Origin: an uncultured Eubacteriales bacterium
GTDB lineage: Bacteria; Bacillota; Clostridia; Oscillospirales; CAG-382
Assembly: GCA_934502885.1 (NCBI GenBank)
Contig: CAKSUT010000007.1
Location: forward strand, 1-64,000
Reading direction: 5' to 3'
Length of the DNA stretch: 64,000 nucleotides
Part shown: positions 48,948 to 56,835 of the stretch, one piece after another
How positions within the stretch are numbered: the stretch's first letter is position 1
How the letters are laid out: every line of letters begins with the position of its first letter
The notes under the pieces: generated by a model
Seen by the model: only the letters and a program-made list of their open reading frames with translations
Told to the model about the DNA's origin: nothing
The model's database searches: none
Made by a program: the position numbers and the translations under genes

Positions 48948-50039
48948 TCAGTCACGTTCCGCGCTGAGGAAGCTTTTTTTCGTACTTTTTAAGAGAAGCA
49001 GCAGCGCACGTCCGACCGCCTCACGTGTGGTTTCGTCGAGGTCTTTCACGGAGCGAAGCACCTTGAGTGCGCTCTCCACAGGGTTCTCGCCTATCTCACG
49101 GACGGTGCTTGCGTCGGTTTTCAATACGATGTCGTAAAGCGCATCGACAAGACTCTCTCTCTGTTCCTTGGTCATGGCGGAAATCCACGACTTGAGCGTT
49201 TTGTCAACGAATTTGCTTCCCTCGTCCACCTCTTCGACGTAGGAAAAGCCCGTCCGTCTTACGCTCCATGAATATATATCGTGCTGCATTATTCCGACAT
49301 ATGCGCTGTAAACTATGGTGTACTTTTCCTCGTGACCGAGAAGCATTCCCACAACCGATGACTGCGGCACAAAGGTTCTCACTCTGTCACGTATCGTTTT
49401 GTATCCCTCGGACGCAAGAACCTCCTCACCGAATCCCGGACCGTCGTAGTTGTAAACTGTTTTTATTCTGTTCTGCACGTCCTCATCCGCAAATGCCGAT
49501 GCATACACCGCAAGGTTTCCGCCCTTTGAATGTCCTCCGACGGTAAGCTCATCACCGCCCTTACCGACGACGTTTATGTACTTCGCCGCAAGTTTTTGTG
49601 CCGTCACTTCACCAAAGCTCATGTTTAAGTCCTCTTTCCAGCCGACAAGCGTGTTGTCCGTGCCCCGAAAAGAAACATAAGACTCGCCGTCACGAAAGCG
49701 CACCGTCACGGCGGAAAACTGCGTCTGTGTCTCTTCGTCAATCTTATTCACGAAGTTTGAAAGCACGGCGTTTTCGTATCTCGGACTGCGCAAAAGCGAC
49801 GCCAAAAGCCGAACGTCCTCCTTTTGAAGCACAAGATTGCCGATATCCGGCATTGCAAGCATGGTTTTTGCCGCCTCGGCTATCGTGACCGTCGCATTTT
49901 CGTCGGCGAACAGGTCGGTTTTCTCAAACGGCAGATACGAAAGCCTTGCGAGAATAGCACCGTCAAGCTCGTTGAATTCGCTGTCGTCGAAGCTTAAATC
50001 GCCGCGCCAGTAGAGGTAGTCAAAAATATCGGAAGCCAT
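48948..50039 (-). CDS. DUF2974 (Mbeg1-like) lipase-fold protein
   Basis: A 363-residue protein of the DUF2974 family: FDYLYWRGDLSFDDSEFNELD at the N-terminus, YVSFRGTDNTLVGWKEDLNMSF in the middle, and a lipase-type nucleophile elbow in TVGGHSKGGNLAVYA. The alpha/beta-hydrolase fold and GHSKGG serine suggest lipase or esterase activity; the true substrate is not established. Common in Firmicutes. GAGGAGG precedes the ATG. No signal peptide. Confidence 0.88.
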   Translation of the reverse strand: MASDIFDYLYWRGDLSFDDSEFNELDGAILARLSYLPFEKTDLFADENATVTIAEAAKTMLAMPDIGNLVLQKEDVRLLASLLRSPRYENAVLSNFVNKIDEETQTQFSAVTVRFRDGESYVSFRGTDNTLVGWKEDLNMSFGEVTAQKLAAKYINVVGKGGDELTVGGHSKGGNLAVYASAFADEDVQNRIKTVYNYDGPGFGEEVLASEGYKTIRDRVRTFVPQSSVVGMLLGHEEKYTIVYSAYVGIMQHDIYSWSVRRTGFSYVEEVDEGSKFVDKTLKSWISAMTKEQRESLVDALYDIVLKTDASTVREIGENPVESALKVLRSVKDLDETTREAVGRALLLLLKSTKKSFLSAERD

Positions 50040-50104
50040 AATTTCCTCCTCAAAATGATTGTTCCGTACTCATTATATTACTCTTTACGCAAAATGTTAT
50101 TCTT

Positions 50105-50982
50105 TTACGCCGCGCGCAGCACGAGAAGAAGCGTGCCGAAAACAAGAGCGGCAAGTCCGACGGCGGCTCTTTCGGTGAGCTTTTCGCCGAGTATGATTCG
50201 TGAAAACGCTACGGTCACGAGTATGCTGAGCTTATCTATCGGCACAACGACGCTTGCGGGACCCGTCTGAAGCGCTCTATAGTAGGCAAACCACGAAAGC
50301 CCCGTCGCCGCACCGGATATCGTGAGAAAAAAAGATTTTTACCCCTTATCTTGCCCATATCAGACATTCCGCCGAAAGCCGCCGCGACTATCCACGCCAT
50401 CACAAGAACGACGGTTGTGCGTATTGCGGTTCCGAGGTCGGAGTCTATGTCGGCTATTCCTATCTTTGCGAGAATCGAGGTTGCCGCCGCAAACACTGCC
50501 GACAGAAACGCCCAGATTATCCAGCCGTAATTCTTATCTTCGCCGCCATTCTTTTCGGACGGCTTATGTATATCTATCATGAGGTAGGTTCCGAGAGCGA
50601 TGAGAAACATGCACACCGCCTTTATGGGAGTAATCCCCTCTCCGAGACAGCTTGCCGCAAGAAGCATTGACATGACGGTGCTTGATTTGTCTATCGGAGC
50701 AACCTTGTTTGCGTCTCCGTTTTGCAGAGCTTTGAAGCAGCAGAGCCACGACGCCCCGGTCGCAAGTCCGGACAGCACGAGGAACACTGCCGTTTTCGCA
50801 TTTATATCGGCAATACCGCAGAGCGTACCTCTGACAGCGGCAAGAAGCCATGCGAACACGAAAACAACCGCCGTGCGCACTGCGGTCGCAAGGTTTGAGT
50901 TGATATTTTTAACGCCGACTTTTGAAAGGATCGCCGTGATACCGGCAAAGAACGCCGATGCAAGGGCAAACACAATCCACAT
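50105..50982 (-). pseudogene. EamA/DMT-family transporter with a frameshift
   Basis: From ATG 50982 (AGAGGTG six bases upstream) the frame runs through a first EamA repeat (about 140 residues, MWIVFALASAFFAGITA onward) and into the second repeat up to GKIRGKNLFF. There it shifts within the homopolymer at 50327-50333 (A7 on the given strand). Adding one base restores a full second repeat, FLTISGAATGLSWFAYYRAL through PASVVVPIDKLSILV to LRAA and stop at 50105. The intact product would be 292 residues with ten membrane segments. A loss of one base, a sequencing error or a slippage-prone phase switch could explain it. Confidence 0.85.
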
Positions 50983-51069
50983 ATAAAACACCTCTCATAC
51001 TATGTTTCACGTATATTCTACCACCGATTTACAGCCGTGTCTTTTCTTATTTGTAACAAAATCTCAGCG

Positions 51070-51111
51070 TACAAAACAAAGTGCCCGTCTCCGCTTTTAT
51101 GGGGACGGGCA
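51070..51111 (-). terminator. Terminator after the cytoplasmic beta-helix gene
   Basis: Eleven-pair stem, arms 51101-51111 and 51082-51092 with one G-T pair. The leftward transcript continues CTTTGTTTTG. Confidence 0.8.
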
Positions 51112-51117
51112 TTATAA

Positions 51118-52344
51118 TCAAACGATGTTTCCGTTTGCGTCAACCCATTTCTTTGACTCGGGGTCGATGCATATAACCTGTTTCATGAGGTCCGTATCGA
51201 AAATCTGCTGGCCGAACGTCGGGTAGTATCCGAGTCTCTCGGCGGTAGTGCAGACTGTCTTGTGACAGTTGTTCCTTGTCTTTATTCCAACACCGCTTCC
51301 GTCGCTTTCCCAAATCCGGCAATCCTCGGCGTTGAGGCGATTCCATTCGGGCTGTATCGTAAAATCGATATTGCCTCTCCATGTGCCGGGATATACTTCA
51401 CGCATAAGATCTCCGAGTTTTCCGCCGGGAGTCTGCTTTTCAACACGCTCCATATTGAAGCTTATCATGGTTACCTCCTGACCGCCCTGCATATGCTCGC
51501 CGTTTCTGTCGTCGTCTCCGCAGAGGTTGAAAAGCGGCATATTTATATTGCGCTCGTCCATGCAGTTGATAAGCGTTATCGGGTGATTCGTACCGCACCT
51601 TGTTTTGTAGTTACCGAAGGTAAATCCGTAACAACCGACCGCTGCACCGCAGTTTATACAGATGACGTGTTCGCCGCCGCATTGTATTCCCTCATCGAAG
51701 CCGTAGGTCTGAACGTTTACGTAATTACTGTAGCTGTTGTTGCTCCCGTCGGTCATTGTAAGACCTATACAGCCTTTTTCGGGGATGGGAGGAGGCGTCC
51801 CGAGACCGTTTGAAGAATCCTCGGAGATGAGGTCGGCATAGCTTACAAGCGTTGCGTTGATGATCTCGACTCTGTCGGTTCTTCTTAAATCCACGCACCT
51901 GATTTCGTGTGAATTGTTCGCAAGGAAAACCGAGATATTCTCCATATGAAGCGAAGAGCCGTTCTGTATTCCGACTTCCGTCCATCGTCCTCTTATCACG
52001 TCGGTTTCTCCGTCTATACTGCTAAGCGCCTCTTGCGAAACGTACAACACAACGCCGTTGTCGAATCTTTTCTGAAAGCCGTACTCGAGATTTTCTCCGA
52101 TAAAGCGTATTTCACGCCACGCATTCGGAAAGCAAACCGCCGTTTTCGGTCCGCCGTCTTCGTAATAATCGTGAAAAGCGTCAATGTGATACATTCCGTT
52201 TAAAAGCATGATGTTCCTGTTTTCCCCGACCGCTTTATCTATGGCTTTCTGTATAACAAGCTCGTCGTTTCTGCCTCCGCAGACAAAATCTGTTTTTGCG
52301 TCTCCGGAATAGTTATTCGGTGCTACAATGATGTAATTTTCCAT
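51118..52344 (-). CDS. Parallel beta-helix (pectate-lyase-like) protein, non-secreted
   Basis: A 408-residue protein without signal peptide. The start DFVCGGRNDELVIQKAIDKAVG with the later NIMLLNGMYHIDAF is the usual opening of right-handed beta-helix proteins (pectate lyase superfamily / GH28-like). It continues with rungs such as SSLHMENISVFLANNS, DRVEIINATLVS and HVICINCGAAVGCYGF. Unusually many Cys and Asn line the rungs. The catalytic class is not clear, but the divergent AraC gene suggests use on an imported oligosaccharide. AAAGGAG is 9 bases before the ATG. Confidence 0.7.
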   Translation of the reverse strand: MENYIIVAPNNYSGDAKTDFVCGGRNDELVIQKAIDKAVGENRNIMLLNGMYHIDAFHDYYEDGGPKTAVCFPNAWREIRFIGENLEYGFQKRFDNGVVLYVSQEALSSIDGETDVIRGRWTEVGIQNGSSLHMENISVFLANNSHEIRCVDLRRTDRVEIINATLVSYADLISEDSSNGLGTPPPIPEKGCIGLTMTDGSNNSYSNYVNVQTYGFDEGIQCGGEHVICINCGAAVGCYGFTFGNYKTRCGTNHPITLINCMDERNINMPLFNLCGDDDRNGEHMQGGQEVTMISFNMERVEKQTPGGKLGDLMREVYPGTWRGNIDFTIQPEWNRLNAEDCRIWESDGSGVGIKTRNNCHKTVCTTAERLGYYPTFGQQIFDTDLMKQVICIDPESKKWVDANGNIV

Positions 52345-52401
52345 ATTTTCACCGCTCCTTTCGTTTTATCTATTTTTATTGCAATCCAAAGCAAATGTCC
52401 A

Positions 52402-52437
52402 TTGACAAATCATAAGAAAATATGGTAAAATCATAAG
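52402..52437 (+). promoter_or_regulatory. AraC-gene promoter with direct repeats two turns apart
   Basis: TTGACA (52402-52407), 18 bases, TAAAAT (52426-52431). The 10-base repeat AAATCATAAG occurs at 52407-52416 and at 52428-52437, 21 bases apart. That spacing suits the two helix-turn-helices of an AraC protein, so autoregulation and control of the divergent beta-helix gene are likely. Confidence 0.65.
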
Positions 52438-52451
52438 CAGAGGTGATAAGT

Positions 52452-53231
52452 ATGCTGTACCATATACTGTTAAACGGAGATACAAATCTTTTGAAAATTG
52501 ACAACATCGGCTTCAGCGACGACCCAAAAATCTGCCGTTTCGGTCCCGGGCAAAGGGATCTGTATCTCATACACTATGTAATATCCGGCGAGGGAATGTT
52601 TAACGGCAATCCCGTAAAGAACGGTCAAGGCTTTCTCATTACGCCAAACTCACGCGAGTGCTATTATCCGACGACGGAAAGGTGGAAAATACTGTGGGTG
52701 ACGTCCCGAGACCCCAATATGAAAGAAATATTTGAATCGTATAATGCCCATCCGAACACCCGGATTTTCTCTTACGGCTATGTAAAGGAGGCTGACGAAC
52801 TGACCGTAATGTTAAAAAACAATCACGGTCGGTGCTATACCGCCTCAAAAATACTTGAAATATTTTTAAATCTTTACAACAACGGCATAAAAGAAACCGC
52901 CGTATACAGAGACACGGCGGAAATATATTGCAAGCAGGCAGTCAACTACATTCAGTCAAACCTTTTTCGCCGCATACGTGTGGGGGAACTGACAGCATTT
53001 CTCAGAATATCTCAGCCGAGTCTGTACAACGCCTTTATACAAAAACTCTCTGTATCGCCAAAGGAATACATCGACGGTGCAAAGCTCTCGGAAGCAAAAA
53101 ACCTTCTCTTAAAAACCGATATGCCTGTATCCGAAGTCGCCCGTTCGGTCGGTTTTGAGGATCAGTTCGCTTTCTCAAAGTTTTTCAGGAAAAAGACCGG
53201 TATCCCTCCGACAGGATTCAGAAAGCTGTAA
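52452..53231 (+). CDS. AraC-family transcriptional regulator
   Basis: A 259-residue regulator with an N-terminal cupin-like sugar-sensing domain (about 20-130, including DLYLIHYVISGEGMFNG) and a C-terminal pair of helix-turn-helices (about 165-259) with KEYIDGAKLSEAKNLLLKTDMP and VARSVGFEDQFAFSKFFRKKTG. It is divergent from the beta-helix gene and likely its activator. ATG 52452 has AGAGGTG six bases upstream. Its stop is one base from the stop of the convergent ABC permease gene, with no terminator between. Confidence 0.92.
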   Translation: MLYHILLNGDTNLLKIDNIGFSDDPKICRFGPGQRDLYLIHYVISGEGMFNGNPVKNGQGFLITPNSRECYYPTTERWKILWVTSRDPNMKEIFESYNAHPNTRIFSYGYVKEADELTVMLKNNHGRCYTASKILEIFLNLYNNGIKETAVYRDTAEIYCKQAVNYIQSNLFRRIRVGELTAFLRISQPSLYNAFIQKLSVSPKEYIDGAKLSEAKNLLLKTDMPVSEVARSVGFEDQFAFSKFFRKKTGIPPTGFRKL

Positions 53232-53232
53232 T

Positions 53233-53874
53233 TCAAAGCTCTCTCTTTTCGTAAATCCTCACTGCGGCAAGGTACGAAACGAAGTCAACCGCAGCACACA
53301 CGAGCAAGACGAAGAAAAGCGTGCCGAGAGGCAGAGAAGAGGCGTCCGTCGCCGTGTCTCCGGAATCGGCGGCAGAAACGAGTGCGGCGGAAATTCCCGT
53401 CACGGCTCCGAAAATCAAAACCGAAACCAGCCTCGATTTGACATAACCGAACTTCATCTGCAAAGGAAGCATAACGGCATTGAGAATAAGTCCGGAAGAA
53501 ACGCCGAAAAGAACCGCCGGGAGCGTCATTCCGAGCATATCGGATTTCATGCCGAAAAGAGCCGACATCGCAAGTCGTACAAGAATAAGCACAACCGCCC
53601 CTGCGGCAAGGGAAATCACTCCGAGAAGATATCTTTCCGCAACGAGCCTGCGCCGTGAAAGAGGAAAAGCCGTTTCGAGCTTATTCCAACCGCAGTTTTC
53701 GTCTGTTGACGCCGCACTTGAGGTCACGGCATACGAGAAGTAAAACACCGCAAGAGGCGCAAACAAACCGATATATTCTCCGCTTCCGCCCACTCCCCAC
53801 AGCACGGCGACCGCAAGTATGAAAATCATGCTCTTTTTTAAGTTGAGCATATCCTTTAAAAGCAAACCGCTCAT
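53233..53874 (-). CDS. ABC-2 type transporter permease
   Basis: A 213-residue membrane protein with about six hydrophobic segments and an N-terminal GLLLKDMLNLKKS, as in the ABC2_membrane_5 group that pairs with YtrB/BcrA-like ATPases. FPLSRRRLVAERYLLGV is a typical cytoplasmic loop of this group. It overlaps the ATPase gene by 4 bases. Third gene of the GntR-ATPase-permease operon. Its ATPase partner is interrupted by an amber codon, so its activity is in doubt. Confidence 0.88.
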   Translation of the reverse strand: MSGLLLKDMLNLKKSMIFILAVAVLWGVGGSGEYIGLFAPLAVFYFSYAVTSSAASTDENCGWNKLETAFPLSRRRLVAERYLLGVISLAAGAVVLILVRLAMSALFGMKSDMLGMTLPAVLFGVSSGLILNAVMLPLQMKFGYVKSRLVSVLIFGAVTGISAALVSAADSGDTATDASSLPLGTLFFVLLVCAAVDFVSYLAAVRIYEKREL

Positions 53875-54731
53875 TTCTCTTCACCTCCGGAAATGTATAT
53901 TATCAAATCCTCGATATCGGCTCTCTCCCCTTCGTCGGGTTTGCCGTCGGCATATGTATCGACCATAACGCTCACGCCGTATCTTTCACGCCGAACGCCG
54001 ACGACGGCTCTCTTATCGAACGCTTCGTATTCATCCTCGGAGAGGTTCACTATTCTGTATCTTTCCTCAATCTCGTCCTTTTCGCCGTCAACCACGATTT
54101 TTCCGTCCGCTATCACGCATATGTAATCGCAAATCTTCTCGAGGTCGCTCACTATGTGCGACGTGATAAGCACCGAATTTTCCGGGTCTCGGGTAAACTC
54201 TCCGAATATTCTCACCACATCGTCCCTCGCCGCAGGGTCAAGTCCGTTTGTCGCTTCGTCGAGAACGAGAAGCTTTGCCTTGTGTGAAAGAGCGGCGGCA
54301 ACAGAGAACTTCATCTTCATGCCCTGCGAAAATTCGGAGAACTTTTTATTCTCGGGAACGCCGAGCTTTTCGAGGTAGGTGAGGTAATCATTGTCGCTCC
54401 AGCTTTTGTATATGCGCTTCATTATCTTTCCTATATCGGCGGCAGTGAGAGTCGGCGGATAGCCGGAATAGTCGAACACAACGCCTATTTCCTATTTCAC
54501 GGCGTCGAAATTCTTATCCGACACTCTCTTTCCGAGAACCGAAATCCCGCCGGAATCGGGCTTCGCACCACCGATTAGAAGCTTTATAAGGGTGCTTTTA
54601 CCGGCTCCGTTTCTTCCGACAAGCCCCACAACGCACCCTTTCGGCACGGTGAGGTTCACATTTTTTACGGCAAAGTCGCCGTAGCTTTTCGAGACCGCTT
54701 TCATCTCGATTGCATTCTCGCAATATGTCAT
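53871..54731 (-). pseudogene. ABC transporter ATP-binding protein with in-frame amber codon
   Basis: The frame opens at ATG 54731 behind AAGGAGG and reads Walker A as VGRNGAGKSTLIKLL. After DAVK it meets TAG at 54494-54492, then continues in the same frame EIGVVFDYSGYPPTLT through signature FSQGMKMKF and Walker B LLVLDEATNGLD to a stop at 53871. A GAG-to-TAG change explains the break. Without it, the product would be 286 residues, standard for YtrB/BcrA-like ATPases. Possible reading: recent nonsense mutation, sequencing error or suppressed stop. No pyrrolysine genes are present in the window. Confidence 0.85.
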
Positions 54732-55129
54732 TTTATCTCCTCCTTGTTTCCGAGTCCCTCCGAGTCCGCCGCAAGAGACAGCATACCGGCAAGCTCATCA
54801 AGTCCGATACCGGCGTTTTTCGCCGCATACGCCGCCTTTTTCAGATGCTCCGCTATTTCCGTCCTCGCTCTTTCCCTCTCGGTCTCGGCGTCCTTTTCGG
54901 CGACGTAGCTGCCCTTTCCGGCTACCGTGTATATGTAACCCTCCCGTTCAAGCTCCTCATAGGCACGCTTTGTGGTGATAACGCTTATGCCGAGGTCCTT
55001 GGCGAGGTTTCTTATCGACGGCAGAGCCTCGTTTTCACGCAGATTGCCGCAGGTTATCTCACGCTTAAGTCCGTCGAGTATCTGCTCGTATATGGGTTTT
55101 GCCGACGAGGGATGTATTATAAGATTCAT
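54728..55129 (-). CDS. GntR-family regulator, YtrA type
   Basis: A 133-residue short GntR regulator. The winged helix (about 10-75) contains KPIYEQILDGLKREIT, LPSIRNLAKDLGISVITTKRAYEEL and VAGKGSYVAEK; a helical tail follows, as in YtrA proteins that dimerise and repress ABC transporter operons. Start: ATG 55129 has GGAGG 6 bases upstream, ATG 55132 only 3. It overlaps the ATPase gene by 4 bases (ATGA). Confidence 0.92.
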   Translation of the reverse strand: MNLIIHPSSAKPIYEQILDGLKREITCGNLRENEALPSIRNLAKDLGISVITTKRAYEELEREGYIYTVAGKGSYVAEKDAETERERARTEIAEHLKKAAYAAKNAGIGLDELAGMLSLAADSEGLGNKEEIK

Positions 55130-55146
55130 CATCCGCCTCCGTGTTT

Positions 55147-55189
55147 AACTGTGTATATACAGTATATACAGTTATCAGCCGTTTGTCAA
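55147..55189 (-). promoter_or_regulatory. Promoter and operator of the GntR-ABC operon
   Basis: On the minus strand, TTGACA (55189-55184), 17 bases, TATACT (55166-55161). A 27-base dyad with ends AACTGT and ACAGTT and a TATATAC/GTATATA core (55147-55173) covers the -10 box, a classic position for a YtrA-type repressor. To the right, 55190-55379 holds only the leader of the VTC gene. Confidence 0.8.
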
Positions 55190-55379
55190 GTGTTTTTTCA
55201 AAATTCGTATAACTGCACAAAAAAGCGCCGCCGCATATGTGAAATATGACAGATTATCACACTGCATACAATTTTTATGTGCAAACAGAACGCCGTCACG
55301 TAAAATTAAGAAAATGCGGACGGTGTTTTCACTTTGACAGGGTATAATGCAGACAGAGAAAAAGAAAGGAAGTGCCGCA

Positions 55380-56195
55380 ATGGGAACATATCAGGGAAAC
55401 TTCATGCGTGCGGAGAGCAAATATCTGCTCACGCTTTCGCAGTACCGTCTGCTTATGTCCGCACTGAAAGGAAAGCTTGTACCCGACAAATACCCCGAAT
55501 ACGCTCTCCGGAGCATTTACTTCGATACGGACGACGACATCATGATCCGCCGCTCGATAGAAAAGACGCAGTACAAAGAGAAGCTTCGGCTCAGAAGCTA
55601 CGGCGAAGCGGACGGCTCCACGACGGTATTTCTCGAAATAAAGAAGAAGTATCAAGGAATAGTGGGTAAGCGTCGTATTTCTCTTCCGTATCGCACCGCA
55701 ACCGAATATCTTGCCGCACGTGCGGTCGGTGAAAAGCCTCCGGATATTCCGCTTCGGGACGGTGAACGCCAGATTTTCTCGGAGATAGATTATCTTGTCG
55801 GTCTGTACAGACCCGTGCCGAAGCAGTACGTATACTACGAAAGGGAAGCCTTTACCTACGCAGAGGACAGCGAGGTACGCATAACCTTCGACAAAAATAT
55901 CACGGGTCGGCGTGAAAATCTCACTCTCGGCGGCGAAAACTACGGGAGCGTCATAATCGGCGACGATATGCGCCTTATGGAGGTCAAGGTCCCGGGCTGC
56001 ATACCGTTTGAAATATCGAGAATACTCTCCGTACTTGAAATCCGTCCGACATCATTCTCAAAGTACGGGACATTTTACAAAGAATACATATTACAAAATC
56101 AAAGGGAGGAACCGTCATGTTTGAAAGCATCTGCACCGTCAGCGAATCCGGCTCGCTTATCTTCACTCCGTCCGCAACCATCATTTGCACAATGA
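55380..56195 (+). CDS. VTC-domain polyphosphate polymerase family protein
   Basis: A 271-residue protein of the VTC/CYTH-like tunnel fold. RAESKYLLTLSQYRLLMSAL opens it, RSIYFDTDDD and KLRLRSYGEADGSTTVFLEIKKKY supply the basic and acidic tunnel residues, and FDKNITGRREN and LMEVKVPG follow. VTC proteins polymerise ATP gamma-phosphate into polyphosphate. It is soluble, and a partner membrane protein would be needed for membrane work. Its 3' end overlaps the DUF4956 gene by 79 bases, so the last about 26 residues may be non-conserved run-on. AAAGGAAG precedes ATG 55380. Confidence 0.87.
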   Translation: MGTYQGNFMRAESKYLLTLSQYRLLMSALKGKLVPDKYPEYALRSIYFDTDDDIMIRRSIEKTQYKEKLRLRSYGEADGSTTVFLEIKKKYQGIVGKRRISLPYRTATEYLAARAVGEKPPDIPLRDGERQIFSEIDYLVGLYRPVPKQYVYYEREAFTYAEDSEVRITFDKNITGRRENLTLGGENYGSVIIGDDMRLMEVKVPGCIPFEISRILSVLEIRPTSFSKYGTFYKEYILQNQREEPSCLKASAPSANPARLSSLRPQPSFAQ

Positions 56196-56800
56196 TATCC
56201 CTATTTCTCGGAATAATCGCATCTCTCTACTGCGTGAAATTCGCCGGGACGTCGAAGAACTTCTCGACCGCAATAGCGGTTCTGCCGGTCATCGTGCAGG
56301 GCGTTATAATGGCGGTAAACGGCAATCTCGGCTACGGAGTCGCAGTACTCGGAGCATTCGGACTTGTGCGTTTCCGTTCGGCGGCAGGCACATCAAAGGA
56401 AATTGCCCTCATATTTCTCGCAATGGCGGTGGGACTTATAGACGCCATGGGTTACATAGGCTACTCTGTCTGCCTTGCGGCAATCGTACTCGGAGTAATG
56501 ACGCTTCTTGATGTCACAGGCTTCGGAGAAAGTGCCGACGGCAAAAGGACTCTCACGGTGTCGATACCGGAAAACCTCGACTATGAAGAAGTTTTCAGCG
56601 ATATTTTCGAGAAATACACCTCGTCAAGCACCCTTGAAAAGGTAAAAACCACAAATCTCGGAAGTATGTTTGAGTTAAGATACACGGTAAAGCTCGGGAA
56701 CGGTATTTCCGAAAAGGCGTTTTTGGACGCAATCAGATGCCGCAACGGAAACCTCACAGTAAGCCTTTCGAGAGCATATGCGCAAAGGGATGAACTTTAA
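56117..56800 (+). CDS. DUF4956 membrane protein
   Basis: A 227-residue protein with about four N-terminal hydrophobic segments (up to about 150) and a soluble alpha/beta tail. GYGVAVLGAFGLVRFRSAAGTSKEIALIFLAMAVGL is the signature part of the DUF4956 family (RFR motif before a membrane segment). The family is recurrently encoded next to VTC proteins, so a role in polyphosphate or charged polymer handling at the membrane is an inference. GGGAGG lies 7 bases before the ATG, inside the VTC gene. Confidence 0.87.
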   Translation: MFESICTVSESGSLIFTPSATIICTMISLFLGIIASLYCVKFAGTSKNFSTAIAVLPVIVQGVIMAVNGNLGYGVAVLGAFGLVRFRSAAGTSKEIALIFLAMAVGLIDAMGYIGYSVCLAAIVLGVMTLLDVTGFGESADGKRTLTVSIPENLDYEEVFSDIFEKYTSSSTLEKVKTTNLGSMFELRYTVKLGNGISEKAFLDAIRCRNGNLTVSLSRAYAQRDEL

Positions 56801-56835
56801 TCATGAAAAGCATAAAAAAGAAAGGAGTCATCGTT

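Noticed and set aside
50327..50333. Programmed ribosomal frameshift in the EamA transporter
   Set aside because: No stimulatory hairpin or internal ribosome-site-like element was found next to the run, and the truncated product would not make sense for this family; an indel is simpler.
54492..54494. Pyrrolysine or selenocysteine insertion at the amber codon
   Set aside because: TAG is not a selenocysteine codon, no pyl genes are visible, and Glu is the expected residue there in this family.
55360..55374. TTGACA directly before TATAAT ahead of the VTC gene as a promoter
   Set aside because: The two boxes are only three bases apart, so they cannot serve as -35 and -10 of one promoter; the TATAAT may work with a weak -35 not readable here.
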